A stretch of DNA of 64,000 bases from Anaerolineae bacterium. Its GTDB lineage: Bacteria > Chloroflexota > Anaerolineae > Aggregatilineales > J027. The position numbers and the translations under genes are program-made. The DNA is taken from positions 207,511 through 271,510 of the forward strand of contig JAIOHL010000252.1 of NCBI GenBank assembly GCA_019913005.1, in the 5' to 3' direction. The notes under the pieces are model-generated. The model did no database searches, was not told the origin of the DNA, and saw only the letters and a list, made by a program, of their open reading frames with translations. Positions within the stretch are counted from its first letter, which is position 1, and every line of letters begins with the position of its first letter. Below are positions 27,074 to 36,282 of the stretch, piece by piece.

Positions 27074-27243
27074 AATTTCGACCCGGTGATGATAATTCTT
27101 TGTGCAGAATATATGTTCTATTACAGAGAGTTATATAAGCCGGGTTTGAATTCGTAACTGCCGTTACGGATTTATGGATATACACCATATAGAATAGGGT
27201 GAAGAAGGCCGTTAGATACGGGAAAGTGTGGTAGAGGAATCCC

Positions 27244-27483
27244 TTACTTGGATTTGGAGCGTTCGGCAAGTTCTGTCCCTTTATGCCCAGCCCAAGCATA
27301 GATAGGGCCAAGAATACTGGAACCGATTATAAAAAGTTTCCGATCAGTATATCTGGCCCGGTGTTTGCCCCATTCGCCTAGCCATCCTCTGTTTGCGATG
27401 CTATAGAGTGTAATTGACCCAAGATTTGCAACGAGAAAAGCGATAATCATGGATTGTATTGTTTCTTGCCGTCGGTCATCCAT
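27244..27483 (-). CDS. Small hypothetical membrane protein
   Basis: 79 aa from ATG 27483, chosen over an upstream in-frame start because GAGG sits just before it. One clear hydrophobic segment (MIIAFLVANLGSITLYSIA) and a weaker second one (LFIIGSSILGPIYAWAG) are followed by a charged C-terminus. No family recognised. A hairpin-forming sequence lies 17 nt upstream of the start. Confidence 0.5.
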   Translation of the reverse strand: MDDRRQETIQSMIIAFLVANLGSITLYSIANRGWLGEWGKHRARYTDRKLFIIGSSILGPIYAWAGHKGTELAERSKSK

Positions 27484-27499
27484 TGCCCTACCTCTTATT

Positions 27500-27526
27500 A
27501 GCACACGGGGCTGAAGCCGCCGTGCT
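27500..27526. other. Compact hairpin upstream of the small membrane protein gene
   Basis: AGCAC (27500-27504) pairs with GTGCT (27522-27526), and inside it GGC(TGAA)GCC forms a tetraloop stem. The sequence resembles dispersed REP-like palindromes, but only one copy was noticed in this window. It could alternatively be a 5'-leader structure of the 79-aa gene. Confidence 0.4.
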
Positions 27527-27612
27527 CAATCTAGCGCAAAATGGTCAGCTAAGATGAAAACCGTTTTCTATTAGCATACAGCCAAAAGGGAGTTGAAGCA
27601 CCATCCCACAGA

Positions 27613-27984
27613 CTATGTTTGATCTGTCCAGCTTGCACAGGTGCGCTCAAATTCAGCTTGCCAGTAGGATTCGTAATCTTCCTCGGCGACGCTGACCACA
27701 CCCTTAAAATAACCCGGTCCCGGACGACCATCGGATTTTCGCACGACCAGTGTAGCGAGATAGCCCCGTCCGGCTTTTTCATCATCAATACTGATGTCAC
27801 GCAATAGGCCCGACATGGCATAGCTATAGGGGTTGATTTCGGCAGTTTGAATTAGACCCGCCAATTCACCATAGGTAATGGTTTTGCGCTGGCGGGCATG
27901 ATCTACAAGGATTTCAAACGCCTCTTGTTTGATCTTCTCCCATGTTTCGAGCAAATACCCAAATTTGCGTGGTGGTCTTGGCAT
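27613..27984 (-). CDS. Hypothetical protein with YGELA-type winged-helix-like segment
   Basis: 123 aa. A segment KTITYGELAGLI (residues ~34-45) recalls the wing region of winged-helix/MGMT-like DNA-binding folds, but the PCHR active-site motif of alkyltransferases is absent. The C-terminal half (GYLATLVVRKSDGRPGPGYF) looks like a compact alpha/beta domain. The function is unknown. Confidence 0.6.
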   Translation of the reverse strand: MPRPPRKFGYLLETWEKIKQEAFEILVDHARQRKTITYGELAGLIQTAEINPYSYAMSGLLRDISIDDEKAGRGYLATLVVRKSDGRPGPGYFKGVVSVAEEDYESYWQAEFERTCASWTDQT

Positions 27985-28013
27985 GGTAGCTCTCCTTATG
28001 TTGAATTCGTGGT

Positions 28014-28472
28014 CTATTCGATAGATTTGCGGAGATAGACAATATCTTCGACGCCAGTGGAAAAGCGCAGATTGATGGTGCGGTTGGGGACAAAGCCGAC
28101 CCGTTCGTAGAGGGCGATGGCGCGAGTATTGTTCACCCGTGCGCCGATTTCGACGGTTTTGCTGCCCAATTGTTGGGCGAGACAGGTGAGTTCATCGAGG
28201 AGGGCTGTGCCGATACCGAGACCGCGCAGTTCCCCGCTGACCACTAAATCACTGATTTCAGCGACCTGTGACCAAATCGTGACCAAGCCAAATGCACAGG
28301 CTTGATTATTTACTACCGCCACCCGTGCCCCACCTCGGTTGCGATTTTGGAGGGTGAAGGCACGCCGGAACATCATTTCTACGTAGGCCCGATTTTGATC
28401 GGCCCAACACGCCTCATGCAGTCGGCGGGCATCACTACGTTGAAGTTCGCGGAAAGTGACTTCGGGGTTCAT
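28014..28472 (-). CDS. GNAT family N-acetyltransferase
   Basis: 152 aa. ATG 28472 is chosen because GGAGG lies immediately upstream; the frame opens slightly earlier. Acetyl-CoA binding signature ELRGLGIGTALLDEL and the C-terminal NTRAIALYERVGF are clear. Substrate unknown. It is downstream of L32 on the same strand but separated from it by a terminator-like hairpin. Confidence 0.85.
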   Translation of the reverse strand: MNPEVTFRELQRSDARRLHEACWADQNRAYVEMMFRRAFTLQNRNRGGARVAVVNNQACAFGLVTIWSQVAEISDLVVSGELRGLGIGTALLDELTCLAQQLGSKTVEIGARVNNTRAIALYERVGFVPNRTINLRFSTGVEDIVYLRKSIE

Positions 28473-28493
28473 GCAACCTCCGGGCATTATAAA

Positions 28494-28531
28494 CACAGAA
28501 AAGCCGTTCGCGCATTGAGAGGGAAACGGCT
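28494..28531 (-). terminator. Terminator-like hairpin after the L32 gene
   Basis: AGCCGTT (28502-28508 on plus) pairs with AACGGCT (28525-28531). On the minus strand the hairpin is followed by TTTTCTGTGTTT. It lies between rpmF and the acetyltransferase gene. Confidence 0.55.
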
Positions 28532-28584
28532 ATGCCTGTTGGGTATTGGGTGTCGAAAACTGCATTGGCCTAAAGATAAGAGGA

Positions 28585-28773
28585 CTAAGATTCTTCCTCA
28601 ATCACAATGACTTCACGGCCTTTATACGTGCCGCAGTTTGGGCAGACACGATGGGACACCTTGTATTCGCCACAGTTATCGCAGCGTACCAAATGCGCCA
28701 GCGTCAGGGCGTCGTGGGAACGACGGTTGCCGCGCTTGCGACGGGACAGTTTACGTTTGGGTAGAGGACCCAT
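28585..28773 (-). CDS. rpmF: 50S ribosomal protein L32
   Basis: 62 aa, the normal size. The start MGPLPKRKLSRRKRGNRRSH and zinc-ribbon cysteines (CDNCG...CPNCG) are typical of the zinc-binding form of L32. Structural component of the large ribosomal subunit. It has its own promoter (28837-28865). Confidence 0.97.
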   Translation of the reverse strand: MGPLPKRKLSRRKRGNRRSHDALTLAHLVRCDNCGEYKVSHRVCPNCGTYKGREVIVIEEES

Positions 28774-28836
28774 GAGATATTCCGCCTCTGTTTCAATTCC
28801 AAAAGCTAACGATTACGCTATTCAACAGCGGACGGC

Positions 28837-28865
28837 ATGATAGCATTAACCACCGCCGAAAACAA
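28837..28865 (-). promoter_or_regulatory. Candidate rpmF promoter
   Basis: On the minus strand TTGTTT (28865-28860) and TATCAT (28842-28837) are 17 nt apart. The start site would be near 28830, giving a ~55-nt leader to the L32 ATG. Confidence 0.45.
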
Positions 28866-28879
28866 GGGTAATCGGCGCT

Positions 28880-29476
28880 TTAATCCGAACTTCCCGCATC
28901 CACCAGTTCTTCCTTTTCCACCTTGAGTGCTTTGGGAGCAGAGGGGACAGGCGGCTGAACTGGGATAGCGGGGGATGGCGGCGGTGCGGCTTGCATCACC
29001 TGAGCTTGGGCGGCAGCCTGAGCACGAATATCACGATCTTGAGCGATCTTGGTGACGCCGTTCCGTACAATGGTCAGGGTACGGAGCAGGTGGCTTTCCA
29101 ATTCTTTCAGCACGTCCATGACATAGGAATCGGCTTCATCCCGAATGGCGGCGGCTTCTTGGCGGGCCTGATTCAGAATATTTTCGGCGCGATGTTGGGC
29201 CGTCTGGACAATGGCATCCCGATGAACCAACTCGTCTGATTTTTGGCGAGCCAAATCCAGCATCCGGGTGGCTTCTTCGTTGGCCTGTGCGATCAAGCGG
29301 TCACGCTGGTTGACGACACGGGTCGCCTTTTCGATTTGTTCGGGAATCGAAATCCGCATCTGGTCAATAATTTCCAATGCCCGTTCCTCGTCAATGACGG
29401 TGAACTTGCTCATGGGCAGATGCCGACCTTCATCAATGAGGTCTTCCAAGCGGTCAACTAAGTGTTGAATATCCAT
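28880..29476 (-). CDS. DivIVA/ATP-synthase-b-like coiled-coil protein
   Basis: 198 aa. The N-terminus (MDIQHLVDRLEDLIDEGRHLPM...LEIIDQMRISIPEQIEKA) followed by long heptad-rich helix (residues ~45-140, many Ala/Gln/Glu/Arg) is typical of DivIVA-like proteins found in Chloroflexota next to ribosomal and CoaD genes. The C-terminal ~45 residues are Ala/Pro/Gln-rich and probably disordered. A cell-division or polarity role is inferred from the fold only. Confidence 0.7.
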   Translation of the reverse strand: MDIQHLVDRLEDLIDEGRHLPMSKFTVIDEERALEIIDQMRISIPEQIEKATRVVNQRDRLIAQANEEATRMLDLARQKSDELVHRDAIVQTAQHRAENILNQARQEAAAIRDEADSYVMDVLKELESHLLRTLTIVRNGVTKIAQDRDIRAQAAAQAQVMQAAPPPSPAIPVQPPVPSAPKALKVEKEELVDAGSSD

Positions 29477-29546
29477 TAATGCCCTCCTCGGCCAGATTCA
29501 GATGGTTGACCGGGCCATTAAATGATCAGTTTACCAGTAATTTTGA

Positions 29547-30044
29547 CTACCCTATTTCGGCATAACGCTTGCGTAGGGCTTCGGCGACACGGTGCGGCAC
29601 CATCGAACTGACATCACCACCCAATGAAGCAATTTCACGCACGGTGCTGGAGCTAATATGGATAAACTGCTCGCCCGTGATGAAATTGACCTGCTCCAAA
29701 TGTGGCGCGAGTCGCTGATTTGCCAGCGCCATGCGAAATTCAAACTCAAAATCGGAAAAGACGCGCAACCCACGAACGAGGATGTGTGCCTCTGCCGCTT
29801 TTAAATAGTCTACAGTCAATCCGGTGTAGGATGCAACTTTTACGTTGGAAAGCCCTTCCATGGCCTCCTTCAAAAAGCCCAAACGCTCCTCCACCGTAAA
29901 CAACATTGGCTTGTTGGGTGGGTTTTCGTAAACCGCTACAATCACTTCGTCGAAAACATGGGCGGCGCGACGGGCAATATCAATATGCCCATAATGCACG
30001 GGATTGAACGAACCGGGAAAAACAGCACGGCGAAAACCGGCCAT
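29547..30044 (-). CDS. coaD: Phosphopantetheine adenylyltransferase
   Basis: 165 aa, the usual length. The nucleotidyltransferase motif PGSFNPVHYGHIDIARRA is at residues 10-27; the ISSSTVREI segment is near the C-terminus. It transfers AMP to 4'-phosphopantetheine, the penultimate step of coenzyme A synthesis. It lies 55 nt downstream of RecG on the same strand. Confidence 0.95.
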   Translation of the reverse strand: MAGFRRAVFPGSFNPVHYGHIDIARRAAHVFDEVIVAVYENPPNKPMLFTVEERLGFLKEAMEGLSNVKVASYTGLTVDYLKAAEAHILVRGLRVFSDFEFEFRMALANQRLAPHLEQVNFITGEQFIHISSSTVREIASLGGDVSSMVPHRVAEALRKRYAEIG

Positions 30045-30099
30045 AAAAACGCTCCTAGGAGTTAAATTTGATACAATCCGTATCAGGCGTATGAAAACT

Positions 30100-32817
30100 C
30101 TAACTTAAATCCGTCCGGCGCTCTTGCAACAGACGGACACGACGCGCCAATAGTTGATGTTCAGGCATGGTTAACAAGGGATCTTCGGCATAGATGGCAC
30201 GGCTTTCTTTCTGGGCCAACTCGACCAACTGCACATCCATTGATTGGTCAAATCGCACGGCGCCATAACCTGCCTGACGTGTACCCAACAAATCCCCCGG
30301 CCCGCGCAATTGCCAATCGAGTTCGGCCAGCGCAAAACCATCGTTCAACGTTTCAAATTTGCGGAGGCGTTCGACAGCTTCAGGATTATCTGAATCACTG
30401 ATGAGCAGGCAGAACGACTGATGTTCGCCGCGCCCGACCCGTCCCCGGAATTGGTGGAGTTGGGCAAGGCCAAAACGATTCGCGCCTTCGATTAGAATGG
30501 CGGTGGCGTTGGGCACATCAATGCCGACTTCGATGACTGAGGTCGAAATTAAGACCTGAATTTCGCCATGTGCAAAGGCTGCCATGACCTCATCTTTTTC
30601 AGAGGGTTTCAATCGTCCGTGCATCAAACCGCAGCGATAGTGCCGGAAAATGGTGGTGCTGAGTTCGTCAAAGGCTTCGACAGCCGAACGGCTTTCACTG
30701 TCGTCGGAGGCTTCGACCAGCGGATAGACGATAAAGGCTTGGCGACCTTCTTCCAATTGATGCTTGATAAAGCTGTAGGCCCGTTCACGTTCGGGAGCAA
30801 ACAGCAGCTTGGTCTCAATCGGCTGGCGACCCGGCGGCATTTCATCCAACACGGTCAAATCAAGGTCGGCGTACATCGTTAGGGCCAGTGTGCGTGGGAT
30901 GGGGGTGGCGGTCATCACCAAAACGTGCGGGTTGGTACCCTTGCCGCGTAGTGCCCCGCGTTCATCCACACCAAAACGATGCTGCTCGTCAATAATCGCC
31001 AATGCCAGATGGTTAAATTCGACATTCTCTTGAATCAGGGCATGAGTGCCGATCACGACCTGTACGCTGCCATTGGCAAGACCCTCATAAATATCGCGGC
31101 GTTGCGGTTCGGGGGTGCTGCCTGTCAATAATTGAATATTGACATTCTCACCACCCGATACCCCCGCAAACAATTTACGAATGCCCTGATAATGTTGCTC
31201 GGCTAAAATGCTGGTGGGGGCCATCAATGCAGACTGCTTGCCATTGGCAATCGCTACACCGAGGGCCATTGCCGCGATGACCGTTTTGCCTGAGCCGACA
31301 TCGCCCTGTAACAAGCGGTTCATCGGAATGGCTTGAGTTAAATCTTGGCGGATGGCGTCAATGGCTTTGTGCTGTGCCCCGGTCAATTGATAAGGTAGGC
31401 CACCGAGAAAGCTCTGTACCCATTCATCGGTGACGGTCAGCGGGATGCCGGGGACGGATTGCCAGACCTGTCGTTTTGCCAAAATCCCCAATTGCAAGAG
31501 CATCAATTCATCGAAGGCAAGGCGCTGCTGGGCATATTCCAAAAATTCCCATTTTTGCGGGAGGTGGATTTGGCGTAAGGCCCAGCCAAGATCAACCATC
31601 TCGGTGCGTTCCAAAACGCTTTCTGGCATGTAGTCGGGTAGTTTATTGGCCCAGTTGTCCAGTACCTCACGCATCAGCTTGCGCACGATTTTGGAGGAGA
31701 GGCCCTGTGTCAGTGGATAGACGGGGATAATGCCACCCTGCTGCAAACTGCGCTGGTCTACCAATTCCCATTCCGGGTTGGACATGCTGAGTTCACCCCG
31801 GAACAGATCGGTTTTGCCGTACATGGCAATTTGCATCCCGATTTTCAACATGCGTTTGAGATAGGGTTGGTTGAAAAAGGTGACATTGATTTTGCCCGCC
31901 CCATCTTCTACCAAGACACTGATGAACGGGCGACCCTCGCGGGATTTTAATTCGACGATGCGCTGAATTGTGCCAATGGCTGCCGTTTGCTGATAGGGCT
32001 TGAGGTGGCTGAGGGGCAGCAAGCGGGTGTAGTCGTCATAGCGGCGTGGCATAAAAAACAGCAGGTCGCCTAATGTCGCAATCCCTAATCGGGCCAACTG
32101 CTCGGCCCGTTTATCACCAACCCCCTTCAAATTTTGCACACGGTCATTGAGATGGCCCATCACCTCACGAGCGGCATCAATATCAACCGATTTGCGTGGG
32201 GCGCGGCGCGGCTTGGGAGCACGGACTTGCGATTTGCGGTCTAATGTGGCTGGGGCGACAAATTCAATCACTTCCAATGAGGAGGTGATGACATCTTCCT
32301 TAAATGAACCCTCATCCTCGTCGTCCTCGCCGCCATCGTCAAATTTGGATTTGGCGGGCGGGCGCGGCGCGGGTTTGGGAGGTGGTGCAGGTCGCGGGGC
32401 AGGTGGTTTTGGTGGTGCAGGTGGTGGGCTTGCCGCTGGTTCAGCCGCCACTGGTCTCGGCGAAGCCGAGGGCGGAGGCGCTGTTTGAGTAGCAGACGGG
32501 GCGCCAGGTGGGACCCATTCCACTGCATAGGCCGGATTTTGAGGTGCTCGTCCGGTGATACGCCCCATCATATATTTGATGGACTGCTGACGTTTGTCGC
32601 GGTCTTCCAAACTGCCATACTCGGTCATGACCTTGCCGAGTTCTTCGATCAGGTTATGTTGAGCAGGTGTTTTGGCTTGCTGGTGGGCATCGCGTGACCA
32701 GTTGGGAATATACGATTGCAGCCCGCCAATGACCGCCGTGTTTTTATAGCCGGTATCTTGTTCTAGCCGCATTATTTTGATTAGTGTTTCAAGTGCTGAA
32801 GCCATCTTGGGTTTCAA
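30100..32817 (-). CDS. recG: ATP-dependent DNA helicase RecG with N-terminal extension
   Basis: 905 aa against ~690 in E. coli. Residues ~1-100 are helical and of unknown family. Residues ~110-160 are a Pro/Ala/Lys-rich linker, followed by an acidic patch (DDGGEDDEDEGSF). The canonical RecG wedge domain begins near residue 220 (LKGVGDKRAEQLARLGI). Helicase motifs are intact: Walker A GDVGSGKT, DEQH (IIDEQHRFGV), TATPIPRTL and the motif VI region HQFRGRVGRG. It remodels stalled forks and Holliday junctions. It precedes CoaD and follows the two FakB-like genes. Confidence 0.96.
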   Translation of the reverse strand: MKPKMASALETLIKIMRLEQDTGYKNTAVIGGLQSYIPNWSRDAHQQAKTPAQHNLIEELGKVMTEYGSLEDRDKRQQSIKYMMGRITGRAPQNPAYAVEWVPPGAPSATQTAPPPSASPRPVAAEPAASPPPAPPKPPAPRPAPPPKPAPRPPAKSKFDDGGEDDEDEGSFKEDVITSSLEVIEFVAPATLDRKSQVRAPKPRRAPRKSVDIDAAREVMGHLNDRVQNLKGVGDKRAEQLARLGIATLGDLLFFMPRRYDDYTRLLPLSHLKPYQQTAAIGTIQRIVELKSREGRPFISVLVEDGAGKINVTFFNQPYLKRMLKIGMQIAMYGKTDLFRGELSMSNPEWELVDQRSLQQGGIIPVYPLTQGLSSKIVRKLMREVLDNWANKLPDYMPESVLERTEMVDLGWALRQIHLPQKWEFLEYAQQRLAFDELMLLQLGILAKRQVWQSVPGIPLTVTDEWVQSFLGGLPYQLTGAQHKAIDAIRQDLTQAIPMNRLLQGDVGSGKTVIAAMALGVAIANGKQSALMAPTSILAEQHYQGIRKLFAGVSGGENVNIQLLTGSTPEPQRRDIYEGLANGSVQVVIGTHALIQENVEFNHLALAIIDEQHRFGVDERGALRGKGTNPHVLVMTATPIPRTLALTMYADLDLTVLDEMPPGRQPIETKLLFAPERERAYSFIKHQLEEGRQAFIVYPLVEASDDSESRSAVEAFDELSTTIFRHYRCGLMHGRLKPSEKDEVMAAFAHGEIQVLISTSVIEVGIDVPNATAILIEGANRFGLAQLHQFRGRVGRGEHQSFCLLISDSDNPEAVERLRKFETLNDGFALAELDWQLRGPGDLLGTRQAGYGAVRFDQSMDVQLVELAQKESRAIYAEDPLLTMPEHQLLARRVRLLQERRTDLS

Positions 32818-32837
32818 TAAATCTCCATAACCATACG

Positions 32838-33683
32838 CTATGCTTTGGCTTTGATAAGGGCCAGTCCAACTGCATTGGGGCCAACGTGCGTGCCAATGGC
32901 GGGGGTAATATCCACCATATTGAGATGCTCTTGAGGGGCGATGTCTCGCACCAACTCCATGAGCTTTTGCCCGCGCTCCGGATTAAACGAGTGCAGCACC
33001 GTCAATCGCTCCAATGGGACTTCGCGGTGGGCAATATCGGCCATTTCTTTGATTGCTTTCTCAAAGGTACGTACTCGCCCGGCGGTGTTGACATCCCCTT
33101 CGCGTACATCAATGATGGGTTTGATTTGGAGGAGCGCCCCGACATTGGCTTGTGCCCATCCTACGCGGCCACTGCGCCGCAAATATTCGAGGGTATCCAA
33201 CACGGCATATAGACGTGCCCGTGAGCGCATCTCGCTGATGAGCGCTTTGATATTCTCGACGGTTGCCCCTTTTTCGGCGGCCTCGGCAGCAGCAATCGCC
33301 ATCCAACCCTGCGCCATCGTCAGGGTACCGCTATCAATCACGGTGATTTTCTCAGGTGAAACTTCGTTGGCGGCGACCACCATCCCGTTATAGATGCCGC
33401 TGAGTTTGCTGGCAACCGAAAACGCGATTACATGGTCAGCATCAGCAAGGGCCTCTTGGAAAATCTTAGCTCCCATGCCGGGGGGTGGAGCGGCTGTCGT
33501 TGGTAATTCAGTGGCTTGGGCAAGGCGCTTATAAAATTCTTGGCGCGACAGGGAGACTCCATCATCGGGGAAACTTTGTGCGCCAAAATTGACATAATCC
33601 GGGACAGTCCGAATGTCATGTTTTTTCGCTAGGTCGGACGGGATGTCTGCCGCGCTGTCTACGACGATTTTGATTTTGCTCAC
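32838..33683 (-). CDS. DegV family fatty-acid-binding protein (FakB-like)
   Basis: 281 aa, DegV length. It opens with IKIVVDSAADIPSDL and has the conserved TTAAPPPGM loop, then FSVASKLSGIYN and the IDSGTLTMAQG segment. DegV/FakB proteins bind a fatty acid for phosphorylation by FakA. A second DegV gene overlaps its start by 4 nt, and a DAK2 protein is encoded upstream, so this is one of two lipid-binding subunits of a fatty acid kinase. Confidence 0.92.
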   Translation of the reverse strand: MSKIKIVVDSAADIPSDLAKKHDIRTVPDYVNFGAQSFPDDGVSLSRQEFYKRLAQATELPTTAAPPPGMGAKIFQEALADADHVIAFSVASKLSGIYNGMVVAANEVSPEKITVIDSGTLTMAQGWMAIAAAEAAEKGATVENIKALISEMRSRARLYAVLDTLEYLRRSGRVGWAQANVGALLQIKPIIDVREGDVNTAGRVRTFEKAIKEMADIAHREVPLERLTVLHSFNPERGQKLMELVRDIAPQEHLNMVDITPAIGTHVGPNAVGLALIKAKA

Positions 33684-34549
33684 GCGATAATATCCTCTTC
33701 TTCACCTTCCAAAATGACCAGTCCCGTTGCATCGCCCCCCAGCAAACTTCCAATGGAAGGATCATATAACATGGTGGGGAAATCTTGCCCCTGCAATTCC
33801 AGTGCGAGACGGTCTTGCAGCATCCGAATGGGTTCGGTTAATGTGGTTGTGTGGGTCAACAGGGCCATTTGGTCAATGCTGGCGAATTCCATCGCAAATT
33901 CGGCTAATTTTTCAACCGCTTGGGCATGGGTGCGGGCTTTTTCCATAATCATCAACTGCCCTTCCTCAATGGTGAGAAACGGCATGATGCCCAACATCGT
34001 CCCCAGAATCGTTTGGGCTGCGCCGATAAAGCCCTGTTCACGGATCATGTTCATTTTTTCGACATAAAAAACCGCATAAATGCGCGGGATGGTGCGTCGA
34101 ACCAAGCGCACGATGTCTTCTAAATCATCGGCTTCGCTGGCGATTTGACCGGTTTTATCTACCAGCATCCCCAACCCGGCGGAGATGGTTTGCGAGTCTA
34201 CGACTTCAATATCGCAACGCCCCAACAGCATTTGGCTAGCAGCCTTGGCATTGTGGCAGACATGCCCCAATCGAGCCGAAAGATGCAAGGAGATGATTTG
34301 ATTGACATCCCGATTGAGCCACTTGTAGACCTCTAAAAATTCTTCTGGTGTCGGTGGGATCAGCTTCGGGATGACATTCTCACGTTGGATGCGTCGCAGA
34401 AATTCCTCGGCCCCAATGTCGAAGCCAAGCCGATAGGTGGTTTCACCTATTTGCAGGCGCAGTGGAACCACCGTAACCTCATAACGTTTGACGATGGTGG
34501 GGTCAATAAAAAGGGCTGAACTATCGGTGACGATACGTACCTTATTCAA
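33680..34549 (-). CDS. DegV family fatty-acid-binding protein (FakB-like), second copy
   Basis: 289 aa. It starts KVRIVTDSSALF and carries the DegV landmarks PTPEEFLEVY, ISLHLSARLGHVCHNA and VDSQTISAGLG. It is divergent from the neighbouring DegV gene, so the two probably bind different fatty acids. Its stop overlaps the next DegV start by 4 nt (translational coupling). It is 24 nt after FakA. Confidence 0.9.
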   Translation of the reverse strand: MNKVRIVTDSSALFIDPTIVKRYEVTVVPLRLQIGETTYRLGFDIGAEEFLRRIQRENVIPKLIPPTPEEFLEVYKWLNRDVNQIISLHLSARLGHVCHNAKAASQMLLGRCDIEVVDSQTISAGLGMLVDKTGQIASEADDLEDIVRLVRRTIPRIYAVFYVEKMNMIREQGFIGAAQTILGTMLGIMPFLTIEEGQLMIMEKARTHAQAVEKLAEFAMEFASIDQMALLTHTTTLTEPIRMLQDRLALELQGQDFPTMLYDPSIGSLLGGDATGLVILEGEEEDIIA

Positions 34550-34573
34550 GGTTGCTTTTTCCTGAGAGTGCCG

Positions 34574-36265
34574 CTATTCCACACTGAATATTACCTGATA
34601 ATGCGGCTGTCCCCCATAGACAGTTTCAAATTCCAAATTGGGGTAGGCGTCGGCGAGGGCTTCGGATAAATTTTGCACTTCACTTTCGTGTAGCGAGTCA
34701 CCATAATAGAGGGTAATCAGTTCCATAGTGTCTAGATCATCAATGGCAGCTAGTAAGCCACGCACGGCATCCCCGACTGAATCTCCTGAGAATCGGAGTT
34801 TACCATTCAACAGGCCGATAATTTGGCCCTCTTTGACCTTGACCCCATCCAATTCAACAGAACGGGTAGCCGTCGTGACTTCGCCGGTAAACACGTTGTC
34901 TTTGGCTTTGGTCATGGCTGCTGCTACATCCGCCAAATTGCCATCGGGTTGATAGGGCAGCATGGCGCTAACCCCTTCGGTAAAGGAACGAGTTGGCACT
35001 ACCACACACTGCTTGTCGGAGATCAGTTTGGCAGCTTGTTCGGCGGCCAGAATGATATTTTTGTTGTTGGGCAGGATGATGATTTTGTCAGTGTTGATCT
35101 TGCCAATCGCCTTGAGGATTTCTTCGGTGCTGGGGTTGTTGGTTTGCCCACCATTGACCAAGCCCGCGACGCCTAGCTGTTGAAATACACCTGCTAATCC
35201 ATCGCCGGCGACGACGGCGACGACTCCAATTTGACCGGGTTGGATGGTGGTCAGTTCCAGATCATCTACACTAAAGGATTTTTCCTGCTCGGTGCGCTTT
35301 TTGAGATATTCCTCATACTGCACCTGCATATTTTCGACCACAACATCTAGCAGAACACCGAGATTCGCGCCGTAGTGGAGGGGGTGGCCGGGATTATGGA
35401 CATGCACATGAACTTTGACAGCGGTGTCATTCCCCACGACGACCACTGAATCACCCATACTCTCCATCGCAGCTTTGACCACATCAGGATTTAAGCCCTC
35501 GCCTTTGATGACAAATTGTACATCATAGCCATAGCCCAATTCGCCGGGGTCAAGCACTTCAGCCAGATTATGTTCTTCGTGATCTAATTCAGCATCGGTG
35601 GGGATAGCTTGGCCTTCAATCTGAACGCTCTGACCTTTTAAGTGGCGCAGCATCCCTTCAAGGATATAGACCAATCCCACCCCCCCTGAATCTACGACGC
35701 CAGCCTCTTTCAACCGGGGTAGGAGATTGGGCGTATTCTCGACTGATGCCCAACCACGTGCCACCATTTTTTCAAGCAGTTCATGTAAATTGGGTGTCGT
35801 GGCAACCTGCGCCTCGGCTTCTTCGGTCATCTCTCTAGCGACAGTCAAAATTGTGCCTTCTACCGGACGCTGGACACCGCGATAGGCCATGTCCGTTGCC
35901 ATGCGTAGGGCCGCCACCATTTGGGGAGCATCAAAAGATTTGGTGTCACCGAGGGACTGGGCAAATCCTTTCCATAACTGCGACATAATCGTTCCAGAAT
36001 TACCGCGCGATCCCATCATCGCTCCATAGGCGATTTTTTGGGCAACCTTGCCTACGCTGGTGGAATTTTCGAGGGCGACTTCATTACAGGCGTTACGCAT
36101 GGTCAACAGCATGTTTGTTCCTGTATCCCCATCTGGAACTGGGAATACATTGAGTTCATTGACTTGGCGGTAATGGCTTTCTAACCAATGGAGGCCAGCA
36201 TTTGCCAAAGATTTAAGTTGATGCCCATCACACGTCAGATTAAATTGCGCTGTTTGTTCAGTCAT
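34574..36265 (-). CDS. fakA: Fatty acid kinase subunit FakA (DAK2 domain)
   Basis: 563 aa, normal for FakA. The N-terminal DAK2 domain (residues ~10-210) has NVFPVPDGDTGTNML and GNSGTIMSQ. The middle links to a DegV-like C-terminal domain (ending VYGGQPHYQVIFSVE, as in family members). It phosphorylates fatty acids held by the FakB-like proteins encoded directly downstream, so exogenous fatty acids can enter phospholipid. The Asp23 family gene is 17 nt upstream. Confidence 0.93.
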   Translation of the reverse strand: MTEQTAQFNLTCDGHQLKSLANAGLHWLESHYRQVNELNVFPVPDGDTGTNMLLTMRNACNEVALENSTSVGKVAQKIAYGAMMGSRGNSGTIMSQLWKGFAQSLGDTKSFDAPQMVAALRMATDMAYRGVQRPVEGTILTVAREMTEEAEAQVATTPNLHELLEKMVARGWASVENTPNLLPRLKEAGVVDSGGVGLVYILEGMLRHLKGQSVQIEGQAIPTDAELDHEEHNLAEVLDPGELGYGYDVQFVIKGEGLNPDVVKAAMESMGDSVVVVGNDTAVKVHVHVHNPGHPLHYGANLGVLLDVVVENMQVQYEEYLKKRTEQEKSFSVDDLELTTIQPGQIGVVAVVAGDGLAGVFQQLGVAGLVNGGQTNNPSTEEILKAIGKINTDKIIILPNNKNIILAAEQAAKLISDKQCVVVPTRSFTEGVSAMLPYQPDGNLADVAAAMTKAKDNVFTGEVTTATRSVELDGVKVKEGQIIGLLNGKLRFSGDSVGDAVRGLLAAIDDLDTMELITLYYGDSLHESEVQNLSEALADAYPNLEFETVYGGQPHYQVIFSVE

Positions 36266-36282
36266 AAGACTTCCGATAAATC

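Noticed and set aside
27060..27243. Intrinsic terminator or RNA gene after the glycosylase gene
   Set aside because: Only a 6-bp CGTAAC/GTTACG hairpin and an imperfect long-range repeat are visible, with a weak T tract, so no call is justified.
27613..27984. Alkyltransferase-like (MGMT/ATL) protein
   Set aside because: Only an ITYGELA-type stretch is shared. The PCHR/PWHR active-site region is missing and the rest does not align.
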